64,000 nucleotides of DNA from positions 85,386,497-85,450,496 of the forward strand of contig OW799234.1 of the NCBI GenBank assembly GCA_941918925.1, written 5' to 3'. Of this stretch, positions 47,842 through 59,519 are shown one piece after another. This DNA comes from Phyto melanocephala (Eukaryota; Arthropoda; Insecta; Diptera; Rhinophoridae). Each line of letters begins with the position of its first letter. The stretch's first letter is position 1. Position numbers and translations under genes: made by a program. The notes under the pieces are model-generated. The model made no database searches. It was given only the letters and a program-made list of their open reading frames with translations, and was not told where the DNA came from.

Positions 47842-48872
47842 TATGCCAATGATTTGCCAAAACAGCTTTTGCATTGCAAAGTTCACATGTATGCAGATGA
47901 TGTACAGTTATATTTGAGCAGTCCAGTACGAACTATTGATGACAATATTGTTAGGGTTAATGATGATTTGGATAGAATTTTTCGTTGGGCAACAGCGAAT
48001 GGACTTTGTTTAAACCCCCATAAATCAAAATGCCTAATAATTCGAAAGAGAACGCTCGCTTCTGTTATCGATGTTAACATTCTAATAAATGGGGAAAGGA
48101 TCAACATCGTTAATGTTGAAAAAACCTTGGAATAATGTTTAATAATACACTTACTTGGACAAACCATGTTAATACACTCGTAGGCCAAATTTACATTAAG
48201 CTAAGGTGCCTTTGGCCGACACAATATTTTACTCCCTTAGGGATAAGGAATCTACTTGCAAAATCCTATCTTCTTCCAGGTTTAATTTACGGCTGTGAGC
48301 TTTTTGCAAGCTGCGACTCAATTAGTAAAAGGAAATTAAACGTTTTATATAATAACATAATTAGATATGTGTATGGTTTGAGAAGATATGACCATGCTTC
48401 TAATTTTTCCGCTAAACTTTACAATGTTTCCTTTGATAATCTTCTTAACATACGCATTCTATTATTTTTGCATAAGATTATTTTTTCGGAAGCTCCTCAA
48501 TATCTTATAGACAAGATTAGGCTTACCAGATCACTTAGAGGAAGAAAGATTATAATTCCTTTACAACGTTTTCTTGTATCTGAATGGCACTTCTTTATAC
48601 ACGCGGCGCGTCTTTGGAAGATTCTTCCCCAAACTCAACAACTCAATAGCAACGCAAATAGCTTTAAACATTTCTTATTTGATTTTTTGATTAATTGCAA
48701 TGTATTTGTTATAGTATAATTTTTTTATAGTTAATATAGCTAAGTGTATGTAATTGTATTAATGTGTAATCCCTAAATTTAATTTATAAAAACTACTTTC
48801 CTATACTTTAAATATAAGATTAAATCTTGTTGTATAGGAATTGACAAATAAAATAAATAAATAAATAAATAA
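47842..48872 (+). mobile_element. Second 5'-truncated jockey-like element
   Basis: Begins inside the RT domain (NDLPKQLLHCKVHMYADD) and ends in a long (AAAT)n tail at about 48845-48872. It lies in the first intron of the host gene in the sense orientation. It shares C-terminal layout with the element at 255-1370. Confidence 0.8.
47854..48719 (+). pseudogene. Reverse transcriptase C-terminal part, one frameshift
   Basis: The frame 47854-48135 carries the catalytic box MYADDVQLYL and the following RT motif NGLCLNPHKSKCLII. A one-base loss near 48130 (a GG run shortened) shifts the frame. The protein continues at 48135-48719 with MFNNTLTWTNHVNTLVGQIY, LLAKSYLLPGLIYGCELFAS, NNIIRYVYGLRRYDHASNF and a conserved ARLWKILP region near the end. 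Aside from this shift the 3' end is well preserved, so the copy is fairly young. The endonuclease and front of the RT are missing. Confidence 0.8.
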
Positions 48873-49470
48873 TATGTGCTAAATATTTTAGTCGTTAAAA
48901 GGAATAACTACTTAAGTCATCATAAGCTAAAATTTAGATAACGATAGCATGTTCTGCAGTCGACCTATTCGACTGTTATCTAGTTTTAAATGTAACTATA
49001 CTCTCTTTGTTTTGTTTATACTAAACACAAAAAAACATTCTGCAAAAACATTTTGTAGCAACAATATTTGTTCAACATTCATTATACTAGGCGCACAGAA
49101 CAGGGACGAACGACGAATTTTTCGCCGCGAATATTTGTTGTCAAAAATAAAACACATTTGTGTATATGAGAATTTTTACGCCGGCGAACGACGAACAAAT
49201 TAGCACAAGATGACCATATTTATTATATTTGGTTTTAGAAAATAAAGTCAGTTTTTAATTAATTGTCCAATTTTTATTTCAAAATTTTTTAAAATTAATA
49301 GAAAAAAATTGTTTTTGTAAAAGTTTGAGCCTTTTAAGCGAAATTTTTGTAATATGGTCACACTGTTAACATGTTGTTGTTATGCGAAAAGAAAATTTTA
49401 ATTAATGTTTACTAGACGTAAGCGTCCAAGTGAAATTCAATAGTTTTTATTAACAAAAAAAGAATTGCAG

Positions 49471-49770
49471 TGCTACGCCCATAAAAAAAGTTATCATTTT
49501 CAGCAACTTGAACTTCACCGATTTTTCGGAATCTTTGCACACACGTATTGAGCTCTCATGATTATACAATTTCGTGATTAGAAAAGTGGGCAGTGCCACG
49601 CCCATAAGAAATAAGTTGTTATTTTTAGCTGCTTGCACTAGATCGATTTTTCTGAAACTTTGCACACATATTGAGCTGTCATGACTATACAGTTTCGTGA
49701 TTAGAAAAGTGGGCAGTGCCACGCCCATTAAAAAAAGTTATAATATTAAGCTTTTTGCACTTGATATTCA
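49471..49770. repeat. 123-bp tandem repeat, about 2.4 copies
   Basis: Units at 49471-49593 and 49594-49716 and a partial unit to about 49770. Each starts TGCYACGCCCAT and ends GAAAAGTGGGCAG, with CGATTTTTCKGAAWCTTTGC in the middle. The minus-strand frame at 49450-49728 (MGVALPTFLITKLY twice) only reflects this periodicity. Confidence 0.8.
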
Positions 49771-50529
49771 ATTAAAATTCAAAATGCATTTTTATTGATT
49801 AAGGGGTGTAGCAACGCGCGCCGGGCTTTTCTAGTTGTAAATAAATACTCATTTTGTAGCCACTGTTGCCACAACTAAGTATTCAACAAAAATTTATCTT
49901 CAATAGTTTTTCGATAACTGCAATTTAAAGTAATCATAAGCACTTTTTTAAACATTTAATTTATGTACTTTAAATTTGTTACATACGATAGTATAGGTAG
50001 GTAGGTATGTATCTTCAAACACATTATACACAAGTTAATTTCTAAATAAATGCCCACTTACATATATGTATGAACATATGTACACACATATATAAATAGA
50101 GACACACACACAATTTAATTTATGTACATACTTATTTTACTAATTTATTTAAAACTGTTGATGTTATACATAAGTACTTGAACACGACTATTACGAAAAT
50201 GTTTATTTAAGTACGTATGTAAGTGCTTAATTGAAGTGCTTATTTAATTGTTAAAAAAAAAAAACTTTGTGACAGTTTTTTGTATTTTTATTTTATCTTT
50301 TTGTTTTATCAAAATTAACCTAAATTTTGCTAACACGGCAATTCCATTAAATAAACAATAACAATGAAAACTTAAGCATTAATTTGCCAAAACGTTCAAT
50401 AACCCATAACAATTTTTGTTTATTTAAATATATTTTGTCAATGATCTTAATACTCTACACTATCATAGATAAATGGGTATTTAAAACTTTGTACTGGTTT
50501 TTTGTTACATAAAAAAAACGAATTCTAAC

Positions 50530-50664
50530 CTGGGGCCAAATTACGGCATTCGATAACGATCGAAATTTGAATCGAACGTGGAAGTTGTCCTTGCATTTTG
50601 TATTGGATTCTAATAAGAATTATATTATTTTCGATCGATATCGAATGCCAGAATTTGGCCCCTG
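50530..50664. repeat. Foldback element
   Basis: The arms GGGGCCAAATTACGGCATTC and the reverse complement of GAATGCCAGAATTTGGCCCC bracket about 70 bp. Both arms continue into CGATAWCGATCG. No coding frame. Confidence 0.7.
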
Positions 50665-50829
50665 TTTACGGTTATAAGTCCGACTGTCTCGATAAACTTG
50701 TTAATCAAGGTAAAGCTTTCATTTACAATGACGAGCTAAGTTATGACATTTGTGATAAAAACGTTAATTTGGTACTTTTAATACAAAAATAAGCTTTCGG
50801 ATAATTTATAGACACATTTGCTAGTATTT

Positions 50830-51240
50830 ATTAAAACGATATTTCTATAGCACTATTCGTAGAAAGTTTTAGACAAATCGGTTATTAATCGTTAAAGTTT
50901 AGGTACAAATGATTTCGAAAAAAAAAATTAATTTATCAAGATCTTTTCGTTCCTAATTAGTTTAAAGACATCAAATTGCAAGTCATAGTGTTGTGTAGAT
51001 ATGACCACCAAAATACAATTCGCCGTTTTTACTTTTAGCTTAAGCATTCCCTTTAACCCTCACAATATTGGTATCAAATGAAAGGGCGTGATTAGTAAAA
51101 CAAAACAATAAAAATTAAGAAAAAATCAATAACCAAAATGGCTTCCGAAATAAAATGGTCAATATGTGCACATTACAAATTTTTAATCCCCACAATATTG
51201 GCATCAAATAAACGGTAGAAATGACCAGTAGAATATAGTT
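50830..51240 (-). mobile_element. Degenerate family-2 repeat (reversed)
   Basis: Keeps AAGTCATAGTG, GATATGACCACCAAAATAC and two modules with TTGGTATCAAATGAAAGGGC and AAAATGGCTTCC-type boxes. The terminal hairpins are lost. Confidence 0.5.
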
Positions 51241-51244
51241 AATT

Positions 51245-51385
51245 TCAAATAGTCTAAAGGTGTAAAATCGCACGATCTAGGTGGCGATTCTCTTTCAAAA
51301 GATCCATTGCTTCTCTTAATGTATGGCAAGTGGCACTATTCTGTTAAAACAACATATTCTCTACGTCTAAACCGTAAATTTTCCG
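51245..51385 (-). pseudogene. Mariner-type transposase fragment
   Basis: The minus strand reads LDVENMLF, a stop, QNSATCHTLREAMDLLKENR, matching the region around the second catalytic Asp (here Asn) of the family. Very short. Confidence 0.6.
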
Positions 51386-51404
51386 CCACAAAATATGTAC
51401 ATAA

Positions 51405-51892
51405 AGGGTCCGCCAAATAACTTTTTTTTTTTTTTGAAAATGCTATAAAAAAATCTACTGAATATTTTTTCAAATTACTTTTTTTATTTGAAAGTACAAT
51501 CCTTCCGGTTAATAATGGAAAATAATTTCATTCAAATGGCTGCCTCGGCTGGCCATGCAGTAGCCTACACGATCGGTCCAATTTTTAAGCACATTATCGA
51601 TTGTGTGCAGCTGTATTTCACCAATGGCTTCACCATTATTATCCTTTAAAGCGTCAATTGTCTCTGGCTTGTTGGCGTAACACTTATCTTTGACGGCACC
51701 CCACAAATAATAGTCCAACGGTGTCAAATCGCAGATCCGAGGTGGCCAAACGACACCAGCTCTGCGGCTGATAATGCGATCTTCAAAAACTGGGCGCAAA
51801 ACATCGAGTGTAGCTTTGGCTGTGTGGCACGTAGCGCCGACCTGTTGAAGCCAAATGTTGCCAATATCCTCCTCTTCAATTTTTGTAAACAA
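51405..51892 (-). pseudogene. Mariner-type transposase fragment, active site mutated
   Basis: A 127-codon open frame (51509-51892) reads IWLQQVGATCHTAKATLDVL, then WPPRICDLTPLDYYLWGAVK, YANKPETIDALKDN and a tail RGSHLNEIIFHY. The residue expected to be the second catalytic Asp in QQDGAT is Val (near 51840); the third Asp is present 41 residues on. GGGTCCGCCAAATAAC at about 51409 may be its 3' inverted end. The N-terminal half is missing. The long open frame suggests a fairly recent loss. Confidence 0.75.
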
Positions 51893-52366
51893 AATACAAA
51901 ATGTTGTGATCGACTAAAAATGGCGACACAGTGAACAAAATACTAAAAGGGAGGTGTTTGTAGGCGTGGCAAAAAAATTAAAAAAAATATATATTTATTA
52001 TCTTTAACCCTAGGGGGTGTGGGCATAATTTTTTCAAACCACTATTGTACATATTACCAATTTAAAAAACACTGTTATCTTGAAAACGAAAATTTTACGG
52101 CTTAATTTCGAGAAGTTCTTTTAACAGTGTGTAAAATTTGCTCAAATATCTGAACAACAGAAACCAATATTAGTTTTTATTTTTGCACAGCTTTTTTATA
52201 TGGCGTTTGATTACAATAAACATAAGTATGTGTGTATGTGCAAATTTTAAAAAAATATACATAAATAACATAAACAAACAAATTTTCCCTTCTCTATGAT
52301 GGCGTTTGTTTGTAAGAAAAATGTTTGTAGACCGAAATCAAATATGTAAAAAAAAAACAATTTTGC

Positions 52367-52435
52367 ATGGGCAAAAAGGCGGCGGCAGCGGCGGCTGGCA
52401 CTAAGCTCGCCTCTTCATTATTAATAACTCTCTAA
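52367..52435 (+). CDS. Short GC-rich open frame (speculative)
   Basis: The only GC-rich island in the long intron encodes MGKKAAAAAAGTKLASSLLI + TL, 22 codons to a TAA. It starts TTGCATGGGC and uses GCG/GCC/CTC codons unlike the neighbourhood. It could be an upstream or alternative first exon, a conserved regulatory island or chance. Confidence 0.2.
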   Translation: MGKKAAAAAAGTKLASSLLITL

Positions 52436-53916
52436 CATGTCATTTGAAATTATAGTCAACAGTATTGAATCTACATCAGGGTGTATTGATCGTGGTAATA
52501 TAAATTTCGTTTAATTGATTGATATTATCGGTTGTTGATGTTAAATGTGTCAGCAAGAAAATTCAAATTTTAATTTCTTCTTTAGTTTTAAAATCTAAAG
52601 ACATCGTGGCGACGACTTCCAAAATAAAAAGTGATATACAAAAAAAAAATTATATAATCTTTTGACAAACATGTGTACATACATTACAAATTGTTTATTT
52701 AATAAAAAGAGCATGAGAAATCATTATTAACTTAACATTTATCATTTTCAGTAATAAAACAAACAAAAATAACAACAAATTAAAAAAAAAATGTTGAAAG
52801 TATTTCAACGATTTGTTTTCTACATTTTAATTTGCTATTCTATAATACGCAATCTCATACGGGCACTTACGTGGAGGTGTGGAGAATTTATTACTTGTTG
52901 TACTACTACTATCCGGTATTAGAAAATAAAAAAAAATTAAAAAAAAAAATAATAAAATAATTAAAAGAGCAATATTGTGGAAAATTAACATTCAGTTTTG
53001 AGTAGTGATCTTTTTGTTAGCCATTTTAAGATTTTTATTTTCTCTCTTTTTCTACCGGAATTTAAAAAAATACGAAATAAGTTAGCAGGTTTCGGAAAGA
53101 TTGAAATGAAATTTTAAGATGAAATATTTTTTGAATTTAACAACGTTATTAAAAATACAAAATTTTTAGTTAGTCTGCTCGGATAAAAGAAATAATTATT
53201 AAAAATTAAATTAAAATAAAATAAAAAATTAATTAAAAGGCATTAGAAAAGTATAGCAAACGTTGTGAAGCCATTATTTTTTGGATATAAATATGTACAT
53301 GTAATTAAAGTAACTTATAAAAGGCTGTCCGAATATTATCCTTTTGCCACTTTCATCTTATTTGTAATTCTTTTAATATTGAATTGATATAAACAGCTTT
53401 CCGAAACTTACATTTTGGGTCTTTTAAGTTGTTTAAGATCATTTTGGATAAATCTCCTTGGACTTATCCTATACCCGAATTATGCTTAACAGATTCAAAT
53501 GAAATTTGCCATTCACAGGCTTGCGCCTTTGGGAGGAGTTTGTATAAAAAATATATAAATGGTTTTCTTTTTATGGCTGCCGCAACTATTACATATTAAA
53601 AGAAAAAATTTGGTTGTGGGAAAAATGTCGGGGATGACCCGGATAATTTATATTCCGATAACCACGCAAAGAAAGTATATTTTAGTTTGGGAGTGGTTAA
53701 TAAGATTTTTATTTCCAACTTTTGTAAAGTGTTATTTCCAACATCAAGAGTTCTTTAAACTGTGGTATAATATTAAAAAAGCATTTCGTTTTTAAGAATT
53801 TCTTCAATTTACACAAAACTTGGAAAATACATTCAGTCACACAGATAATACTAGATGTTTTTTGTAGAGGTATAGAACTTAAAGTTGGCAACACTTTTTA
53901 ACTGGCGGCAATTTTG

Positions 53917-54261
53917 TCAGCTGTCAGGTGTTTCGTTCGGCATTTCAACATAAATAGCGGCGACACACGAATAGCAAGTCATAGATTCGGTAAATGGACC
54001 CAAAACCTGATTGCCCTTAATCTTTGTTGCTGGTGTTATTGCAATGACGGAATCTTATTTTTCGTGGTCGGGATCAACCTCTTTATCGCAACTAAAATCC
54101 CCATTACTAAGATCATCACATTCCATATCAACACACTCTTTCCCCGCTGTAAATGAGTCCTCATCTTGTGATGCTAGATATTCAAAGCCGCTGTGTTCAT
54201 ATGGTTCCCACTCGCTTGAAGAATCGCAAAGTACATTTTCGTTATCGAAATAGGTGTACAC
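53917..54261 (-). pseudogene. Acidic open frame with one in-frame stop
   Basis: From an ATG at 54259-54261 the frame runs 68 codons (CDSSSEWEPYEHSGFEYLAS, DEDSFTAGKECVDMECDDLS) to a TAA at 54055-54057. It then stays open in the same frame for another 45 codons (VIAITPATKIKGNQVLGPFT, MTCYSCVAAIYVEMPNET) to a TGA at 53917-53919. The base composition is above background. The acidic start recalls the N-termini of piggyBac-type or domesticated transposases, but no catalytic motif is visible. It may be a transposon leftover or a decayed exon. Confidence 0.4.
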
Positions 54262-54329
54262 ACCTATTGAATGTACAAAATTTAAAATAACTTTATTGAA
54301 CTTATAATCAGTTTATAAACTCCTGGGCT

Positions 54330-54580
54330 ATATCTGTGGCTTGGAGCTAAAAGGGCCAATGTCACATTTTTTCTCTTTTGAGTTAATCATTGCATTAGAT
54401 TTGTTTTCTTGCTCTATTTCATTATGGTAAAACAGCTAAAGTCATACTTAAACCAAAACAGCTTCATAAATAAAATGCTGGCCAATGTCACTATGAAAGC
54501 ATCTATAAAAGTTACGAGTTAAATTCCAATTTTCTCAAAAGTAAATATTTTGACATTGGCCCTTTTAGCTCCAAGCCAAT
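54330..54580. mobile_element. Second copy of the TATCTGTGGCTTGG MITE
   Basis: Same inverted ends and interior as 23304-23558 with few differences (GCTGGCCAATGTCACTATG inside). The right end is slightly shortened (AAGCCA then ATATTT). Confidence 0.75.
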
Positions 54581-54729
54581 ATTTACCACTTTGTTCGTAG
54601 TTATTCTTATAGTTTCTGCAAAATTTTTTTACGCATGCGCACTTATTCACAGATTACAAGCACTGCAGCAGTCAAATGCCAAACTAGCATCAATATTTTG
54701 TACTACAAATGTATTAATGATCATAAAGA

Positions 54730-55229
54730 ACGAAAAAAAAAAAATTCAATATTACCAAGAGGTGTTTTTAAACTATTTTGGGATATATTGTAGCGGGCGG
54801 GTGGAAAGGGTTAAGCGAATTTGGTTTAGCGATAAAGCTGACTTTAGTTTGAATAAACAAAACTTCCGTATTTGGAGTGATTACAATCATCAAGTGTATG
54901 TTGAGACACCGTTACATCCAGAAAAACTGATTGTTTGGCACGTTACAGCCAATGGTGACCGCTATAGAGCCATGATTACTGACTTTTTCGTTCATCAATT
55001 GAACAACCATGATGTGCAGGAGATGCGGTTTCTACAAGACGGCATGGATGTGGTTTCCCATAGGATTTTTTTACGTGTGCGGCGTTCTAGTTCATACGAT
55101 AAATATTCCATAGGATTTTGTTCTGGTGATTGGGAAGGCGAATGGAGTTGTTTTGGTACATTACAAAGCGCCACTGACACTCATTTTGATTGCCGATTCT
55201 TTCAAACTGTTTTTCGAATAAATACATAA
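54730..55229 (+). pseudogene. Mariner-type transposase relic
   Basis: Reads IWFSDKADFSLNKQNFRIWS (first catalytic Asp kept), ETPLHPEKLIVWHVTANGDR and YRAMITDFFVHQLNNHDVQE, then MRFLQDGMDVVSHRIFLRVR. WFQQDGATCHTA is therefore degraded, although QDG is kept. Beyond about 55060 the protein no longer matches. The middle block WAGGIIGP is deleted. It lies in the sense orientation within the host intron. Confidence 0.7.
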
Positions 55230-55394
55230 AATTGTCCACATTTTTTTTTTACAAATTGATGTTTTCCTACTTCATCCGCCAAATTACAGCCCCATAACAT
55301 GTGTGAAATTTCACAGTTGCAATTATTCGTTTAGTTAATAGCCGTCAATACCGAATTAGTTGAACTGTCTCTCATCGTTAGATATAACATTTGA

Positions 55395-56815
55395 CCAGAA
55401 ATCTGTTGATATGTATGTCTACATGCTGCTTAGCTTACTGAGCTTAATAATCTCATACGAAGAACTGTTTCCGAATGCGATCATTTTCTTATATTTTACA
55501 AATTTCTAAATATACTGGTTAGAGCGAACCTGACTTCGAATCCTGGCTTAGACAAAACTTTTTTTTTTATTCATACATACATTTTACGATGGAATGTTTT
55601 TTTTTTGCGGATAAAACTTATATATGTATGTATTTCATATTAATGGGAAGAAAATTGTGTAAAAGTTTAAACCTCACAATATTGGTATCATTGACCACTA
55701 GAATACAGTAAACTATGAAAAAGTAAAAATCCAAGACGGCGCCCGAAACAAAATGGCGGATAATTTATTTTCGCAATCCTCTCAATATTGGTATCAAATT
55801 AAATAAAAAAGTGAAGTAGTAAAAACACTTGATCTGAATAATCCGAAGTACATCTAATTCTGAGGAAAACCCAAATAAAATTTACTTCAATGTGTCATGG
55901 GAAAGATGCTAACTAAGCCGAGCTAAAGATTACTTTAAAATGCGATAATTTGAAGCCGTTTTTGAATATATAATTAAAAGTTATTATTTTTGCATTTTAG
56001 TTGTAAAAAAAACCCTCATCTACAAAGTAATAAAAAATTTAACTTTTGAAGTAATATTAATTCAAATATTTGCGCAAAATCTACATAGCTAGAATTTCCT
56101 TTAATGAATCAAATATTCAACTGACAATGAAAGTGAAAGAGGGACCCAAATAAAAAAGCAATATGTTTATTCAGGAATGTGATGAAAATGATTTGATTTT
56201 AAATCGAATCATTTTGAAACAGAGTATGAATTTTTATCGCTTTCGAGCTTGAATTTTTACCTATTAAATTTTTCAAGCTCCTTAATAATTTTTGGACACT
56301 TTAAAGACACTAAATTATAAACCGTGATCTCTAATAAATCGGTTAAAAACTAACTGAGATATAAGCACAAAAATACAAATGATTCGGTATTTTTCCTAAA
56401 TTTACAAACGAAAATCGTGTTCTTTCAGCTTCTGGACAACATATTCAAGCGATATGAGAATTAAAAGAAGGGGCTTATATAGCAAAATATAATACACGTT
56501 AAAAAAAATCAAAAATCCGCCATTACACTTTGACCCCTACAATAATGGTATCAAACAAAAGGGCTTGACCAACATGGAGTCCTAAACAAAATGGAGACTT
56601 ATTTTCCCCAATCCCATTAATATGATTAGCAATTGAATAGGCTTGATTGGTAGAATAACTGTAAAAATTCAAACTCAAAGATGGCGTCGAAAATAATTAA
56701 GCAAAATAGTGTATAACCTTAAATCTGAAATTATGACTAAGCTACGATGTGATTGCTCACTATGCTTATGTACATGATGATGAAGGATTCGGCATGGTCG
56801 AATATAGCATTCTTA
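55395..56815 (-). mobile_element. Degenerate family-2 repeat (reversed)
   Basis: Contains a family-1/2 junction piece (GACTTCGAATCCTGGC at about 55530), modules with AATATTGGTATCAAATTAAA and AAAATGGCGGAT, and AGATATAAGCACAAAAATAC. It ends TGATGAAGGATTCGGCATGG and ATAGCATTCTTAAATGT. The TATACCC end and the core are missing. Confidence 0.5.
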
Positions 56816-57668
56816 AATGTTTTTGTTAAATTTCCTAACTGCAGAAAACAATCCAAAATGTTTTATTTATAAAAATTAAACGAACCCCTTTTTTATTTGT
56901 AATCAAAAATATTTGTGCAAAAAATGTTTTTTTTTTATAAAAATTCAACCCAAACCCTGATAATTTTAAATACATATATATTGTTTTTAATTTAAACTTT
57001 CGCTTAACTTTTTAGATGGTTACGGAAACATTAACCAGTTCATTCATTTTTAAATAATCCATCCGAGTGTGTTGAAGTAACAGCAAGAGTAACCTGTTGT
57101 TTTATCTGCCGGATTTTTGTTTTTTTTTTTTTGTTTTAACACAAATATTAGTCATCTCAACGGAATTAAAATCGAAAAAATCAAACACAAGAATAGTGCT
57201 ACAAGTACAGAAGCGCGATATAGAAGATTCTTAAGGTTTTAAATTTTATTTAACTTTCGCTATTAAAATATGTTTGTGCTAAAGACTGTCTTATTTGTAA
57301 AGAAAATAAAATAAACATACAAACAAGAGTCTACACACATTATACTGACATCATCATTAATGCAAAATTTAAAAAAATAAAAAAAAAATCTCGCTATTTG
57401 CACGTTTATCTATTATATACGTTTACCTACATCAAATTAAAAAAAAACAAAAAACTGACGACACTTAATAATTAATCTCTTTTGAATCTTAATACAGTTC
57501 CTAGTTTATTTTTAGTCTTGCATTCTGTAACACAAACGTCAGATAGTACTAAGCAAATGTAATAGTAAATTAACAACAAATTAACACATTTAATGTGAAA
57601 CAACAAAACGTAAGAATTTTAAATATTTAAAAAATGCTTGTTTTTTTTGTCTTTTTTGTATTTTATAG

Positions 57669-58068
57669 AAATCCTGATATAAGTTTATTAGATGGTCCTT
57701 CCACATCAGGGTTATCGTCATTAGCTTGTGCCACTACTGCTGCTACAGGTGCTACAGCTATAGCTGCAGCTGGTGCGACATCTGCACAATGTTTGGAATC
57801 TCAAAATCTTTCAGATACTACGAGTGAAAATTCTACTTTATTTAATCCCCAACAACAACAATCACCCACCACACCGAATAGTTCCACTTCAACGGCACCT
57901 TTAATCTCACCACCCCAATCGCCCTTGGAGCAAACCTTACAACTAACAAATAATACATCCACTCAACCGTCCATTAACAATAATACAGCAGCCACAACAA
58001 TGCCTGCTAAATCTCATCAACCTATACCAGTTATAGTTACTACCACAACAACCGCCGAAATAATGGAG
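57669..58068 (+). CDS. Host gene, second coding exon
   Basis: Acceptor TTTTATAG ends at 57668; donor GAG|GTACTT at 58069. The first base completes the split Ala codon, giving NPDISLLDGPSTSGLSSLAC. It continues with an Ala/Thr-rich part (ATTAATGATAIAAAGATSAQ), then Ser/Thr/Pro/Gln-rich stretches (NPQQQQSPTTPNSSTSTAP, SPPQSPLEQTLQL) and TTTTTAEIME. No folded domain is visible; the exon looks intrinsically disordered. The twelve codons before the acceptor in the same frame (MLVFFVFFVFYR) are intron. It ends in phase 0. An (AC)n microsatellite sits right after the donor. Confidence 0.75.
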
Positions 58069-58190
58069 GTACTTACACACACACACACACACACATACAT
58101 ACATAATGCATGTTTATTTTAAGTGCTAAATAAGTATTTAAATTAAAAAAAAATTTATCCGTTCAACTATAGGACAAATATTTTTTACAG
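58069..58190 (+). other. Host gene, short second intron
   Basis: 122 bp from GTACTT to TTTTTTACAG. Holds (AC)n at 58076-58093. Confidence 0.7.
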
Positions 58191-58430
58191 GGTAATCGTT
58201 TCTCTCTATTGAACGCCAAGGATAGTTTAACAAAAGAATTTGATGTTAATTCTTTACCCTCACCCCCCACAAATGGCTTTTTGAACAGTTCAGAAAACTT
58301 AAACCATTCGTCCGGTACAAGTGATTCCCTCACAACGCCATCTGAATCTCCACACAAATTAAACAATAATGAATTGCAAAATGGTTCCGCCCAAAAAAAG
58401 CACCATCATCGAAATCATAATAATAATCAA
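58191..58430 (+). CDS. Host gene, third coding exon
   Basis: TTTTTTACAG|GGTAAT opens it and CAA|GTAAGA closes it, both phase 0, giving exactly 80 codons. The protein reads GNRFSLLNAKDSLTKEFDVN, SLPSPPTNGFLNSSENLNHS, SGTSDSLTTPSESPHKLNNN and ends KKHHHRNHNNNQ. It is polar, Ser/Asn-rich and His-rich at the end, with SP/TP sites that could be phosphorylated. No known domain seen. Frame after the donor (VRTLFVFLFLF) is intron. Confidence 0.75.
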
Positions 58431-58699
58431 GTAAGAACTCTTTTTGTTTTTTTATTTTTATTCAAAGTTTTAATCTTAATTTACACAAATTTACACAAAT
58501 AATATAAAAGATATAATTCCTTTTAAATGAATAGATCGTAGACCAATGTTAGGGTTTCTCTTTTAAGTCCAGATAACGACTATTTTAACATTTTATAAAA
58601 TAGTAATACAGGCATTCATCAGGGTTGTCAGATTGATTTTAACCTTTTTCTTAAAAATCGCCAAAGCTTCTTTTTCTTAATTAATTTAAAAAAAAAACA

Positions 58700-59466
58700 A
58701 ATAAGAGTGCTATATTCGTCCGTGCCGAACCTTATATACCCTTCACAACGTGTAGTTTGTATCACCATTCGTCTCATATGAAATACGTACATACATTTAA
58801 AAAAACATACATATATAAAAACATCCGATTGTAAAATTATAAATTTACGTATGTATGTATGTTAAAAAAACAAAAAAAAAAATTTTTAAACAAAATTTTA
58901 AAAAAAAGTTTAAAAAAAAAGTTAAAAAAAAAATTAAAATATATATAATAAATATAAAACAAAAAAAAAATTAAAAAAAAATAATAGTAAAAATATAAAT
59001 AATGTATTAAATAAAAAATAAAAAAAAATTAAAAAAAAATAAAAATAAAAAAAAATTTTTTTTTGGCTCAGCTGGGATTCGATGCCACGTTTTCTCTAAC
59101 CAGTATACACGTTTGTATGTATATATGTATGTTGTTGTTGTAATGTTGTTTTTGTGAAAAAAAAATCGAAGTGGTCGTGGTTTTTTGCTCATATCTCAGT
59201 TGTTTATGTACCGATGTTTCTTATTTTCAATACCGATCTACTCCTGAATATTTCTGATATCTTAATACCTCACCCGGGTGCAGGCGATGTCGGGGGGTTT
59301 CAAAAAGTTGATTTCAACATACACACGGTCAGACGGACAGACTGACAGAGCTTCATCGATTCCCCTATTTATAAGCTTTTAGCAAACATATAATGAAAAT
59401 TGTAGAAATTACAAACGGAATGACAAGCTATATATACCCTTTTTCACTGTGTGAAAGGTATAAAAA
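58700..59466 (+). mobile_element. Dispersed repeat family 1, copy F
   Basis: ACAAATAAGAGTGCTAT, a hairpin with one change (ATTCGTCCGTGCCGAA), CTTCACAACGTGTAG, an A-rich tract (58865-59060), GGGATTCGATGCCACG, CACACGGTCAGACGGACAG, a shortened core (the CTTTATGGGGTCGG part is deleted) and a CACTGTGTGAAAGGTATAAAAA-like end written here as GTGAAAGGTATAAAAA. The frame 59154-59345 is repeat translation. Confidence 0.7.
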
Positions 59467-59519
59467 TTTTTTGATCCGAATCGCTAAAATTCGCCAAAAA
59501 TTAAAAAAAAAAAATCGCC

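Larger units (their letters stand above)
42776..57668 (+). other. First long intron (about 14.9 kb) of the host gene
   Basis: Bounded by GTAAGT and a TTTTATAG acceptor (57668). It is packed with transposons listed separately. Undescribed parts (42776-44128, 45058-45559, 45908-47841, 48873-49470, 51893-54261 outside listed features, and 56816-57668) are AT-rich and non-coding as far as I can see. (GTAT/TACA)n microsatellites lie near 42850 and 43080-43140. Confidence 0.55.

Noticed and set aside
47883..48188. Minus-strand frame opposite the reverse transcriptase
   Set aside because: Shadow of the real RT frame on the + strand.
57634..57668. ATG start at 57634 for the second exon
   Set aside because: The codons before 57669 are a T-rich intron end with a good acceptor, and the phase fits splicing from 42775.
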